From Glebionis coronaria (lineage: Eukaryota > Streptophyta > Magnoliopsida > Asterales > Asteraceae): DNA of 64,000 nucleotides. The DNA lies in NCBI GenBank assembly GCA_025667525.1, contig CM046877.1, positions 29,523,255 through 29,587,254 of the forward strand, given 5' to 3'. A program made the translations under genes and the position numbers. The notes under the pieces were generated by a model. It was given only the letters and a program-made list of their open reading frames with translations. It was not told the DNA's origin and made no database searches. Shown piece after piece: positions 31,935-42,853 of this stretch. Every line of letters starts with the position of its first letter. Within the stretch, counting starts at the first letter, position 1.

Positions 31935-34900
31935 CTGAAAATATCACCACACGAAGACAATGTAGAGGTATCGGAATCTGAATGTTCCTTGTCATTAGCA
32001 GGTACAGATTTAATAATCTTAGATTTGCTAACTTTAGGTTTCTTAGATTTCCTAGCCTTTTTCTTCCTAGTTGGTGGTGTAGATTCTAGTTGGCTTAAAT
32101 CCTGAAGTATTTCTACACTGATAGGCACTATAGTGGGGGCTGACCTAATTAAAGGGCGCTGTTTCCATACTTGAGTGTGAGTGTTCCTAACTAAAGGACG
32201 CTCAGACCTAACCTCAATGGATGCATTCCTAGTTAAAGGGCACATTGTTCCATCTAATGTAAAGGTCCTACCAGTGGGACGCCATTGCCAGCCAACTTGG
32301 GCACGAGTTCTACCCGTTGGCTTCCATTCAAGACCATTCCTAATGACATTAATTTCATTCACATGATCAATAAGACACAAATCATGACGTTGGGAAAACA
32401 TACATTCATTACAATTCCAACAATTCAAATTAGAATTCACGAATGGTTTAGGCTTCTGCACAGGCGCAGAGCTTTTAGTCTTAACATGATTCTTTTTATT
32501 TAAAACTGAACTAACATTCCTATGGTGAGCTTCTACTTTCTTCTTTTTGGCACTACTAGTGGAGGGCTTGATCTTATCTTTCTTGAGTGGCGATCCTTTA
32601 GCCTTAGTAGTCTCTTTTAATCCTGTAGAAGGCAAAGTGGGAACATTAGCAACAGATTTTAAAGGTGCCTTACTTGATGGTGCCAATGACGGTTTTGCTC
32701 CTGGAGTCTTATTGAATGGTGTTACAGCAATGGGCCTATTAGTGAGTAGTGCAGAACCTGGTTTACCTATGTATTGCAAATATGCTAAGCAATATTGAAC
32801 TCACTTAATGTATTCATGAGCTGAGTAATAGTAGCTACTTGAGGGATCTAAGGCATAAAGATCATCTAAGATATCCCTAACAAGATCTACATGCTTAATT
32901 GCATTCCTCATATAATCATCGTAGGTAACCGGGTTGTTTTTATGGAGTGGGTTCTTATAAAGCACTACTGACTTGGTTGTTGGAGCACTAGTGGACGGTG
33001 CAGAGTCGGTAGCTAAGTTATCAACAACTTCTTGTCGGGTGAGAAGAAGTGTCTCCTTTAACTCGGCCAAAACCATGTTTTTGTCTATGAGCAGGATGTT
33101 TAAGTCAGAGATTTCCTCACACTTTTGGTTCAGTTGTTCAACATAAGATTGTTGCTGTGCTGCATTAAAAGCTAAGCGTTCTTCTATTGAACCATAAAGA
33201 GCGGATAATCCCTGTCTTGCCCGATCGATCTCCCCTAGAATAGACGAAAGTCTAATTTCTAAGTCCTGGTTTTTAGACTCTGCGGCTTCTAGTTCCAATT
33301 TTAGTGTTTCATTTGATGACACATCTCTCTTCAATCTCATAATCTCTTCCTCTAATGCCTTAACAATTGCAATCATCTTGTCACTCGTCTCAACACCGTT
33401 TTCACAAACATTTGATATCAAAAGATTCTCATTTTGAGTCTGTTGTTTTAATTCTAAAGATATACAATGTTGTTCTAGTTGATTAAAGCATTTTGAAAGT
33501 AAATTGTAAGAATCTTGTAGCTTTAAAAACTCAGCGTTAGATTCGTGACAAGAATGATTATCTAGCTCATTTACAGTATCAGCAACATTTACAGAGAGAT
33601 CACAAACATCATCACAAATATTCACAGCATCACAATTAATCATAGCGGATGTAAGCTCATTCGAATAATTAACATTTACAGTAGTAAGCACATCACACGA
33701 GATTACTTCGGACAAGAATCGGTCATATTCGGATAAAATCTTTTCCTTTTCAATTAGTTGTAGTTCGTAAGCGGTGTCCATTTCATAAAACACTTTTTTA
33801 ACTTCTCCAATTTCAAACTGAAGATTTCCTTAAGAGATGCAAAAATTCCTTTTAGACTTTCGACAAACGGATTGATCTCATTTTTAAACACCTCGTTCAT
33901 GTGTTCGAAAGCCCATTCTCCGGCGTTTAGGCCATTTGAAGTCGTACATTCCAAAATGACCTTGTCAAAATTAGTAAAGTATTGGTTAATCTCTTGCAAG
34001 TTTAACCATACAGTGCTAACAGGTGGAAGATTCTTTGGAATTTCCTTAGGACCTTCCATGTTGACAAGTGTAGGAAATGTACTAGGACTTTCTTCCTCTA
34101 ACATGTAGGTTGGTGCTGTGATGAGATCTTTATCCATATGGAAGCGAACTCTAAAATCCGTTTTTGCAAGCTCCTTATTCATTTTAAAATAATCACACTC
34201 GGGATATTTTGCAAAATTGTATGACCGATCCTCATCAACTAGATCCTTACTTGTTCGATCATTGGGAAAAACAATCGGGTCTAAGGCCAATCCTAATTGA
34301 GTTGCATTATACAGTCTTGGACTATGTCTAAAAGCTTGTTTTGCATATCTTGGGTTAGGGGGAAGGCCTTTTTGACGTGATAAGTTAAACTCTCTAAACG
34401 AAGCATCAAATAAGTGCACTAGTTGAGAAGCAGCGTATTGTCTTAAAAGCAAGTAATCTAGACTTCTAATCTTATTAGCAGCATTAATCTCCATTTCATT
34501 CTTCTTAGATTCGAGTAATTCAAAATCCGTTTGAAGTTTTTGAAAATTAGTGACCACTAACTCCTTTTCTTTAAGTTCATTAGAAAGATTTGCTCTTAAG
34601 TTTTCAATTTCTTGCAAATGACCCATTTGTTTGTTTCTAAAGTGATCATATTCGGGATTGGTGAGAACACTAGACGAAGGCACTAATTCCAAGGTTTGAA
34701 CTTTCTCATTGCTTAAGGCAAGCTCGTCAGACAAATTCTTATTCTTAGCTAAGGTTTCTAAGAGTGCAGCATTCATTTGGCTAAGTAATGTAGCAGGAAC
34801 CATGACCAAATCTTGTTGAGCAGGAGTAGGCGTATGCGAAATGGCTCCCGGTTGTGATTCACTCAAAGTCTGGGAACTCACATTGATATTACTATCATTG

Positions 34901-36717
34901 ATTGTCTCCTCATTTGAGAGACTCACCACCGAAGATTCATTCGAATCAGCACTCTCTTGCACAACTTGATGTGGTTGAATACTAGCATCAGTGGTATTAT
35001 CAGTGTTATTAATAAGTACCTCAGATCTCTTATCTGGCCCTAAGCTGGAGATAGTTGCCATGAGAGCAGCCTTTGCAGATTGAAAGTCATCACAGTCTGA
35101 GTCATACGCGTCAAGATCATCGGCTTGGTAAGCTGCATTCTGTGTAGTGACAATGTCTTGTTCAGCAATCCCTGGATCAGCAAGAAATGCAAGCTCCTCT
35201 TCATCAAGTTCCCTTCCTTGTGCCTGAGCATTCACCAGATAGATCTTCTCTGCAAACCATTGTCCATCCCTTCTCCTCTTGGGTTTCTTGCAATCCCTGG
35301 ACATGTGTCCTTCTTCCTTGCAGTTGTAGCATGTAATCATTCTCAACTTGCCTGAATTAGCCCGTGGAGGATTGTTGACCATTGGAGCAGGAGCAGGATT
35401 GACCGTGCGAGCATTGGTAGTTGATGTGGAAGGTCTCCCCTGATATGGTTGAATAGGTTGAACCATTACCCTGCCATTCTCAATAGTAGCTTGTTGACGA
35501 GAATTGGATGAATTCCTCAACTGATTGTTAGTTGGAGCTGATCCCCTAAATCCTCGTTTGCTTAAAGTCCTTGTGAGATAAGCAGACATAGTGGTTAACA
35601 CTTCAACTGGGTCAGCTCCTTGTTTGAATATAGGAACGGGGACTTCCTCATCATCACAATACATTGCCTGATCTTGTTGAGCTACATAATCACTAGAAGG
35701 AATACTCATGTGATCAGAGTAGCTTGATGGATATGCTGCATTCTCTTGATAAGAAGAATATGAAGGCTGAGCGTAAGGTGCAATACTTGCTGATGGAGGT
35801 TGTGAAGCATATTGTGATGAAGGTGCATTAAACCGATATTGTTGCTGATGTGAGGTGGGTGGTTGTGGCAGAATCGAATATTGGGGGAAGCTTGGAGTCA
35901 TGTACGGTGATGGATGATAGGCTTGGTGTCCCATGATATAAGGAGTGTTGTTGTAGGACAAACTTGGTTGATTTGCCATCAAAGCTAAAGAATCAGGATA
36001 CATACCTCGAGGCGAATGGTGCATGATCACATGTTTCTCATGCTGCTGAAGAAAAGCATAGATTTGATCCAAATTGCACTTATGCAGATCCCTGGTTAAC
36101 TTAACATCGGTAATATACTCACCCCATTCAGCTTGAGTTAAAGTATTCAAAAACTTGGTGTTAACCTGGAATGGAGCAATCACGAGATTGTATACATTCA
36201 GATCATTCATGAGAGTAGAGAAACTGAAGTAGTAGTCATGTAGCGTTTCCCCTGGGTTGTACGTGAATCTATCAAACAGATCATACAACTGACATTCCCT
36301 TTCTTGTTTGGTAAGAGACGTACCTTGTAGCAACACCTTCAGACGTTCCCATAAATCCTTTGCAACCGTATACTGACTTACCATGCGATAAATATCATGC
36401 GGAAGGGCTTGGAGAAGAGTCTGTAGAGCCTTTTCATCAGCATCAACAATGAGTTGTTGTGCCGGTGTGAGTTCTTCAAATTCTCTTGGTCGAGTAACGT
36501 TATTCACCACAATGGTACCATAGTCGAGTGGACCATTCAAAATCTATTTGACCATAAGCCTTCCGTATGTTGGTTTGCCCTTCAGGTATTGCATCATGCG
36601 GCCCTGCCATGCCTCAAACACCTCTTTAATAAGCATCGGTGGACGATAATCAGTTCCCATTATGATTGAGATATCCGTAAGTGACGTCATCTGAGGCATT
36701 AATGAATTCGGATTCAT
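31935..36717 (-). pseudogene. Copia-2 Gag, disrupted
   Basis: Starts at ATG 36717 (MNPNSLMPQM) and reads through the Copia Gag domain ([19 protein letters not shown]) to a CCHC knuckle [14 protein letters not shown] near 35310, then a long coiled-coil region and a basic tail. Lesions are TAG at 36544-36546 (MVK-stop-ILNG), a frame change near 33780 and TAA at 32801-32803. About 1600 codons are involved, long for a Gag. Degenerate WRPTGR repeats sit at 32130-32310. Confidence 0.85.
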
Positions 36718-36859
36718 TTTTGTTCACTTCAAAGAAACAAAGATTATCGGTTGATCGAGTAGTGAAGAAAGGTTAAGAATTTGTGTTGTGTTGTTATAAT
36801 CAAGATTAAATCCACTAAAGATCGTCGAAAAAACTCAAATACCCCTTGAACTTGCTTAT

Positions 36860-37350
36860 ACGGAATAACTCTAACTCAGAATAAATCCTATTCGGAATAA
36901 TCTCTATTCAGAATAACCCTATGCTGAAAAACCCTTATCCGGAATAATCCCTGAACAGAAAAACCCTTATGCGGAATAACCCTATACTGAATAAATCCTA
37001 TTCGGAATGTTCTGCTATTCGGAATATTTCTTCAGATCGGAATGTTTTCTATTCGGAATAATCGGCTATTCGGAAAGATCTTTGCTATTCGGAAAGAATT
37101 GGCTATTCGGAAAGAAATGGCTATTCGGGAGGAATTGGCTATTCGGAAAGAATTGGCTATTTGGAAAAAATTGGATATTCGGAAAAAATTGGCTATTCGG
37201 AAAGAATTGCTATTCGGAAAGAAATTCCTATTCGGAAAGAATTTCCTATTCGGAAAAATACTGCTATTCGAAATGTCTATTCGGAAAAAAATCCTGCTAT
37301 TCAGAAAACTTTCCTATTCGGAATATCTATTCGGAATAATCTGGAAAAAT
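36860..37350. repeat. Copia-2 tandem array 2 (TATTCGGAAAGAA)
   Basis: About 25 units of 15-20 bp of the same motif and orientation as array 1, here in the 5' leader between primer site and gag. The 36880-37000 part is more degenerate. Confidence 0.9.
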
Positions 37351-37573
37351 CAGTTCGAGACTTTGAAAAACAGCTTTAAATCCGATTTTTTGATCAAAAA
37401 CCACAAAAAGTTTTATGATTTTTACCAAAATAAGCTAAACCCAATTCTTATCAATCAATCCTAATAATAAAAACACCAAAAACAACAAGATTCAAAATTG
37501 ATTTTTTCTAAAGATCACTAATTGATTCAAAAACTAAAAAAGAAACACAATCCTTACGTTAAATCACCTCATA

Positions 37574-37586
37574 GCTCTTGATACCA
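37574..37586 (-). promoter_or_regulatory. Copia-2 primer-binding site
   Basis: The minus strand reads TGGTATCAAGAGC two bases inside the 5' LTR, an initiator-methionine tRNA match with one extra A compared with Copia-1. Confidence 0.85.
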
Positions 37587-37588
37587 AA

Positions 37589-37918
37589 TGTAGAATATTG
37601 ATAACCTGTGAATCTATGAAGTGGGTTGATGTTTTCTAGTGAGAGAAACTAGAGAGAGAAAGTGAGAGAAACTATGTGTTATTTTATTAATATGAAAGTT
37701 TCAAATGAACAACAACCAACCCCTTTCCATGGTGGAAAGGGGTATTTATACTTCCAAGCTACATTGGGCTTGGACCGGTCCATGACAAGCCCATGGACCG
37801 GTTCTTACTTAACTTAATAAGTAACAATTAACTATTTGTTAACTACGAGCTATTACAACATAAATCATATTGTGGAGTGACCGATACTTCTAATATACGT
37901 TAAAACGTATTTCTAACA
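37589..37918 (-). repeat. Copia-2 5' LTR
   Basis: 330 bp. It differs from 20625-20954 at three positions (A/G, G/A, A/C). Confidence 0.93.
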
Positions 37919-37923
37919 TATCA
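37919..37923. repeat. Right target-site duplication of Copia-2
   Basis: TATCA, identical to 20620-20624. Confidence 0.92.
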
Positions 37924-38583
37924 CCGAATCACATGTAATTCAGAAGTCAATTTGTTTTACATATATTTTTTTGGGGTAAAAGGGACTCCACCCCGGTAAA
38001 ATGAACATACTTTATATTAATGGAAAAAAACATTTTAATATATTGACAGGATTACATGTGAATCAAACATTTCTAATGTAATTCACATAAATCACATGTG
38101 ATTTTAAAGTAATAACGAAAATATTTTTGTCATTTAATAGATGGTTATTTTCATATACTTTTAACAATTTTACAATGTTGAAATTCTCGTAAAAAATACA
38201 CGTGATTTTCACAAATCGTATGTGACATTACAAATTCAAATGTGACTTTTAAAATAATAAATCAAACATGAGTTTTCGAGAATCACATGTACTTTTTCGA
38301 GAATTACATGTGATTTTTTTACGAAAATTTTTAAAAAAAGTTCGTCGAAAGTATATAGAAGTGCATATAAAATATAATTTAATTCCCGTTGTAACGGTAT
38401 AATTATTTTTTCATAACGATTGATCGTTTGAGAGATATTTAATTTTTAAGAAATGGGATAAAAGTGTGTTTTTTAATTAAATTTAAAAAAGTTAATATAC
38501 ACCATTAGATATGATTTAAATAGATGGTGGAGATTGCTTCTTTTTTTCTTTTTTAGATGCATGTTTCTTAGGGAACTTTTGTC
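37924..38583. repeat. MULE-A right part: end of palindrome array and right terminal inverted repeat
   Basis: Continues the ACATGT array to about 38320. It then holds a long terminal inverted repeat whose reverse complement matches 42854-43200 in MULE-B almost end to end, including ATCTCTCAAAC, CGGGAATTAAAT and GCAATCTCCACCATC. Confidence 0.85.
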
Positions 38584-39256
38584 AGCTGACATTAGCTCAC
38601 TAAATTTCTCATCCGCTAAACTAAAAGCAAGAATAATAACACCTAGTTTAGAAAGCCTGCTAGAAACCCAATGAAGAAACCCATTAACAAAAACACCTGA
38701 CAACCGATTAAGATAAAATTTATAAGGCAAATCAGTCACCTACTTCCAAGTATTTGTTCTAAGGCTATATACATGCACATTATTACAAGTGATCTTAACA
38801 ACCTTGTAATCATCTGTAACGAAATCATAACCAAATCCCAGCGTACCAAAAACGTCAACTTGTTCATGGAATGGCAATTCCACATAGTCATGAGTAGTTG
38901 GGTTTAAAACTGTAAGAGTATAAACTTTATACACGTAATTGTAATTAGAACCTAAAACCAACCCATTGACAGAACAATGGTGAATGTGAAGATCCGTTAA
39001 CCCTAAGCGAGGCTTAGTTGTTAAAGATATGAAAAAAGGGCCAATATGAATGTGAATATGAACCAAATTCATGAGAACCGAAGAGGTTGTGAGTTTTGTT
39101 AAGCGTTTTTTGATGTCTTTGGATGAATCGGGGTTCTGAAAGTAAAGATAGTCATTTCTTTGAAGCGCAGCGGAACCGGACTACGGATTTGGATGGAAGA
39201 TGGTGTAGAATGTGGCTGGTGATGACATCCTGTGGGATTATTGACATAGACGCCAT
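38584..39256 (-). pseudogene. F-box pseudogene, N-terminal part
   Basis: Starts MASMSIIPQDVITSHILHHL with an F-box (LPSKSVVRFRCASKK) and continues into the F-box-associated domain (TVLNPTTHDYVELPFHE, DYKVV, RLSGVFVNGFLHWV), ending at KFSEL where MULE-A begins. A TGA replaces the F-box tryptophan codon, a frame change follows near 39080, and a stop separates NTWK from VTDLPY. Together with 17520-17952 it is one gene split by 20.6 kb. The intact copy (63303 on) gives the reference. Confidence 0.87.
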
Positions 39257-39423
39257 AATATTGTTATACAATAATTTTCGGGAGCAGATCGAATAACCTT
39301 ATAAGTATATATACTCCGTATATAGTTGTTGATGTTATACCTAATGATAGAACCCGTGGGCTCTAAGTGAACCTAATAATATCTCAAGCCCATTTGCCAA
39401 TTGATATTTGGCAGGATCGATGT
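39257..39423. other. Upstream flank of the F-box pseudogene
   Basis: No gene. It separates the divergently oriented F-box and PPR pseudogenes. Confidence 0.4.
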
Positions 39424-39929
39424 GTTAACTTGGGCTACTGTCATTGCTGGATTAGTTTTAACCAACTGGCCTAGCCCAGTTGGTCACCAACTGGCCTAGC
39501 CCAGTTGGTCCCCAACTGGCCTAGCCCAGTTGGTCACCAACGTTCTATTAAGTGGTTTATTTGGAGGTCTCGAGTTTGAGTCCTGCGAATTTTTCTCTCA
39601 GCGATACGGATAAGTATAATGCCCGCTTGGATGTCATTTACACGGGTTTGGAAGAGAAGCTCTTGATATATTTTCAGTAATGGAAAAAAGCAGTGTTAAA
39701 CCAAATGATGTCACACTTACTAGTTGTAGTCCTTTCTGCTTGTAGCCCTAGTGGTGTAGTAGAACCAGGTGGCTAGTATTTCGGTAACTTACTTCGGAGG
39801 TAAGGGATTTAACCAATGATTGAACATTATGGTTGCATGATCGACGTGTTGGGACGAGTTGTATTCAGTTGAATAGCATAATTGATGAGTTTGTTTTTGG
39901 AAACGGGTCGCATCCTCTACGCTTGATTG
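39424..39929 (+). pseudogene. PPR pseudogene fragment with internal insertion and deletion
   Basis: Homologous to 61460-62050 of the PPR gene (TGGGCTACTGTCATTGCTGG, GAACATTATGGTTGCATGAT, AACGGGTCGCATCCTCTAC). It is interrupted at 39458-39640 by SINE-like DNA. It then lacks the segment between VDLLGR and the E-type tail, and is cut at 39929 by a CACTA-like end. It lies upstream of a viral nucleoprotein copy, as does the PPR gene at 60.6-62.1 kb. Confidence 0.8.
39458..39640 (+). mobile_element. SINE-like insertion with triplicated A box
   Basis: Three perfect or near-perfect 25-bp units ACCAACTGGCCTAGCCCAGT... at 39461-39535 each contain a tRNA A-box-like TAGCCCAGTTGG. A B-box-like GAGTTTGAGTCC follows near 39570. 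Each unit is also a hairpin (CCAACTGG...CCAGTTGG). No target duplication was identified. Confidence 0.5.
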
Positions 39930-40410
39930 CACTACAAAAAATTAGTTAAAGTCTCCACATTTTAAGATTAAATAGCACTGGTTAAAAATGTGTACAATTA
40001 CTGTATATTCTCCATGGTTTGCTATATGCGACAATAATGGGTGTGAAAATTTTTCTTTCACATATAAGTGTAGAAATATTTTCATAATGGTTATAGGTAA
40101 AAGTGTAGAAAGATTTTTTGAATGTCCACACTTAAAAAAGTGTAAAAAAATTGCAAAAAACTTTATGTATTGTTAAATATCCGCATCCAAAACTATTGTT
40201 AAGTGTCAAAATATCTACACTTACAAATGTGTCATTTTAACAAACTTTTTGACTTCACTTATAAGTGTAGCTTTGTAGCTATATGTGTGGATTATTTTTA
40301 AAATACTTGTAACACTTATAAATGTGGCAAATTTATGATTCATATAAAAAAATTTCCACGGTTCAGGTTCACTATACCGTGGCAAAAGACTGTGAAGAAA
40401 TCAACTTTTT
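39930..40410. mobile_element. CACTA-like element end with subterminal repeats
   Basis: Begins CACTACAAAAAATTAG, a CACTA-type terminus. Many ACACTTATAAGTGTAG/AAATGTGTGG motifs in both orientations follow to about 40330, as in CACTA subterminal regions. A possible other end, TTTGTAGTG at 41952-41960, would make a 2.03-kb element, but the 3-bp flanks (TTG, TAT) do not match. Confidence 0.5.
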
Positions 40411-41602
40411 TTCAAACGAGCCAAGCTATTCGAGCCGAGCTTTTAACGAGCTATTCGAGCTCAAGCTCGATTAACTCGATCTCGAGCCTACATTTTTCAA
40501 GCTCGAGTTGAGCTCGAACAAAAAAAGATGCTTGTTTAGTTAAACGAGCCGAGCTTTTACAACACAATATTCGGCGCGGCTCGTTCGAAAGCTCGTCTAG
40601 TTACTCGAGCCGATCGAGTTTGTCGAGCTTAACGAGCTGAACGAGCTAATCGACCCAAACAATTAAATTTTTATAAAAAACTGTTTATTATATTTTAGTA
40701 AGTATTGATAATTAAAGTTTAATTAAAAACAATAATTATGAAGATATTAAACTTTATTAAGCAAAACTACACTACGAAATCAACCAAAACATGGACCAAG
40801 ATGCTAAAACACATCTTAAACTTTTTCATGCTTTCGCTTTACGATTTGTAAAACATTTCAACTTCGTTATTTCTTACAACTATCAATGTGACATGAGATA
40901 TTCAACAAAAAATCTTCAAAGACATTACAAAATAAATTTAGATACAGTCGTAAATAAAATCAAAACCCGTTATTCATTAATCAAATAGTCAAATGCAATG
41001 AGAAAAGCATGGTTGAATAAGTTATAAATAACATGTGATACCATCAAACTTCACTATGATTACATATTATTTTATTATAAATTCAACTTTAAAGAGAGTG
41101 TATAAATTGGTCGAATATTAACTTTTAACTAGTATAATAAGGACATGACTAGTAAAATGATCTCACAATACTTGAAAAAGAAAATTTTCATGGGAAAAAA
41201 CTCTATATAAGCAAACTCGCATCCTAGTTTTGAACTTAGTTAAGCTTTAGATGTAATTAAACATTAATTTTGTATTCATAAACAAGCTTCTTTGACCTTA
41301 TAAGTTACATAAGTTTTAGTATGAACATTATAAAATTCTTTATAATTGTAAACGAGCTTTCGAGTTCCAGCTTGAGTTAACAAACAAGTCTATATAGTTC
41401 GAGAATGAAAATTAGTTTATTGTAGGAGTACAAAAATATTAAAATTCTTAAACGAGCTTCGAGCTCAAACAACAACAAAAATGTTTGATTCGAGCTTGAG
41501 CCTATTTGTAAAAGTTTGTTCGAGCTCGAGCCAGGCAGCTATAAACAAGCCCGGCTCGTTTAAGCCAAAACTCGAGTCGGCTCGAATCGTTTACACCCCT
41601 AA
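40411..41602. mobile_element. hAT-like element with CGAGCT subterminal repeats
   Basis: The right end CGTTTACACCCCTA is a common hAT-type terminus. Its inverse on the left is degenerate (TTCAAACGAGCC). Both ends carry dense CGAGCT/GAGCTCGAGC repeats in opposite orientations (40415-40650 and 41340-41590) around a 690-bp AT-rich centre. No transposase. It is probably nested in the CACTA-like element. Confidence 0.5.
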
Positions 41603-41973
41603 GTGTAGGATAATCGTGGTTAAATAGACATATGGTGTTCATTTCAAAACGTTCATAAGTTATGTACAAAATTAGTAGTAGTACATATCTATTCTTGTAC
41701 ATACTTTTTGGCACTGTTATAGTTCAAGATTCATGATCTTTTTCTTACCATTAAAAACAAGTAAATGTAAACGTTGGCTTTAACTTTGTTTCTTTGGAAC
41801 TACAAATAGACAGCTTGGTATACCAAACAACTTAAAATTTATGGAAAATGTAACATCTTTTTAAGAACCGTCATAAATTATTGTTGGAAGTTGAAGCAAT
41901 ATAGATGCTTTAAACAGACCTTCATGACTTTAAATAGTATGTGAAATCAGGTTTGTAGTGTATAACTTTCAAA
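41603..41973. other. Unassigned DNA before the viral nucleoprotein copy
   Basis: No gene. It may include the far part of the CACTA-like element. Confidence 0.35.
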
Positions 41974-42843
41974 AATGAACTCAGATGAAGTTGTGAGATT
42001 CTTCAAGAGTTTCCAAAAGCAATTTCAAATTTAGACCTCACCGAATCACACACTCCTGTGAAATACGATTTTCCTGACAACGAGTGGATCCAGAAATCTG
42101 GAATATTGTTAGAACGTTACCCTGATGAACGTGTTGCTTCGATTGGCAGGTCAGTCATGCCTATGTTATCATCGGGTTTTGATGCACAAGGAGTCGCCAA
42201 CATATTTGTATTAGCTTACCATCTTAAGGCACCAGGTACCAGTTTCGGTTCATATATCTTTAATCCAGATCAAAATTTACCTGTAACTAAAAGTATTCCA
42301 GTTAGTGAGTTTAAGGACATTTTTGGTTATGGCAAACGTAATCATGTGGCTCTCGAAGCAACTGGTGATCCGACACGAGAGGCTGCTGTGTACTCATACA
42401 TAGCTGCTTCATTGCTGCGTTTGTTCACTAAACCAGCATCGAGTTACCTGAGTTCATGGTCTAGTATTGTGAAAAGCTTTTCTAAGTTTTATGATGAACC
42501 AGTCAACATGACATTACCTAATCCTGTTGAGACAGCACTCAAGTCTATAAATTGTTATGGCTTTCGTGAAGCAGAAAAAGTAACCTTGTATCATTTATTG
42601 TATATGAGTAATTCGGATGAAAGCCACAAGGATTTGAAGAGCTTTTTATATGATACTCATCTTTTGCACTATGGTATGCACATTGTGAGTATCATTGAAG
42701 GGCTCTGTGATGTTTTTAAGTGTACCCGAGAGTCCATTATTATCGCTATGAGTGATAATTTGACACCCGATCAAACGAAATGTTTTGCTTGCTTACTGAA
42801 ATTAATGGCTCAAAATGATGAGAATCATCAAAAGAAAATGTGG

Positions 42844-42853
42844 ATGTATGCAA
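42844..42853. repeat. Left target-site duplication of MULE-B
   Basis: ATGTATGCAA, identical to 45099-45108. Ten bases fits the Mutator superfamily. Confidence 0.88.

Larger units (their letters stand above)
20625..37918 (-). mobile_element. Copia-2: 17.3-kb Sirevirus-like LTR retrotransposon, decayed coding
   Basis: A minus-strand element with 330-bp LTRs differing at 3 positions, TATCA target duplications, a primer site, a polypurine tract, gag, pol and a third ORF. The protease motif DSGCSKHMTG and a third ORF after pol place it near Copia-1. It is unusually long because of long spacers and two TTCCG-AATAG tandem arrays. Despite young LTRs every ORF carries stops or frameshifts, so it is non-autonomous now and was probably mobilised by a relative. 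Confidence 0.93.
17953..38583. mobile_element. MULE-A: non-autonomous Mutator-like element, split by Copia-2
   Basis: Termini GAGGCAAGATCCCCATAGA (17953 on) and, on the minus strand, GACAAAAGTTCCCTAAGAA (from 38583) are related to the MULE-B termini. A degenerate 9-10-bp target duplication flanks it: GGTGACAGT at 17944-17952 and GCTGACATT at 38585-38593. The undisturbed F-box copy at 63675-63690 has one GGGTGACGGT and then continues, so it is the empty site. Without Copia-2 and its duplication the element is about 3.3 kb. It has no transposase. The left 800 bp hold unrelated CCACCATCAC-type sequence, possibly captured; the rest is an ACATGT palindrome array. Confidence 0.8.

Noticed and set aside
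37007..37464. Plus-strand open frames of YSERxxLFGK and IRKELAIRK repeats in the Copia-2 leader
   Set aside because: The same array effect as at 26.7-27.2 kb, antisense to the element.
38473..38600. A lysine-rich tail on the F-box protein
   Set aside because: It is also MULE terminal inverted repeat read in frame, not F-box sequence.
41952..41960. TTTGTAGTG as the right end of the CACTA-like element starting at 39930
   Set aside because: The 3-bp flanks do not match (TTG and TAT) and no subterminal repeats precede it. It is kept only as a possibility.
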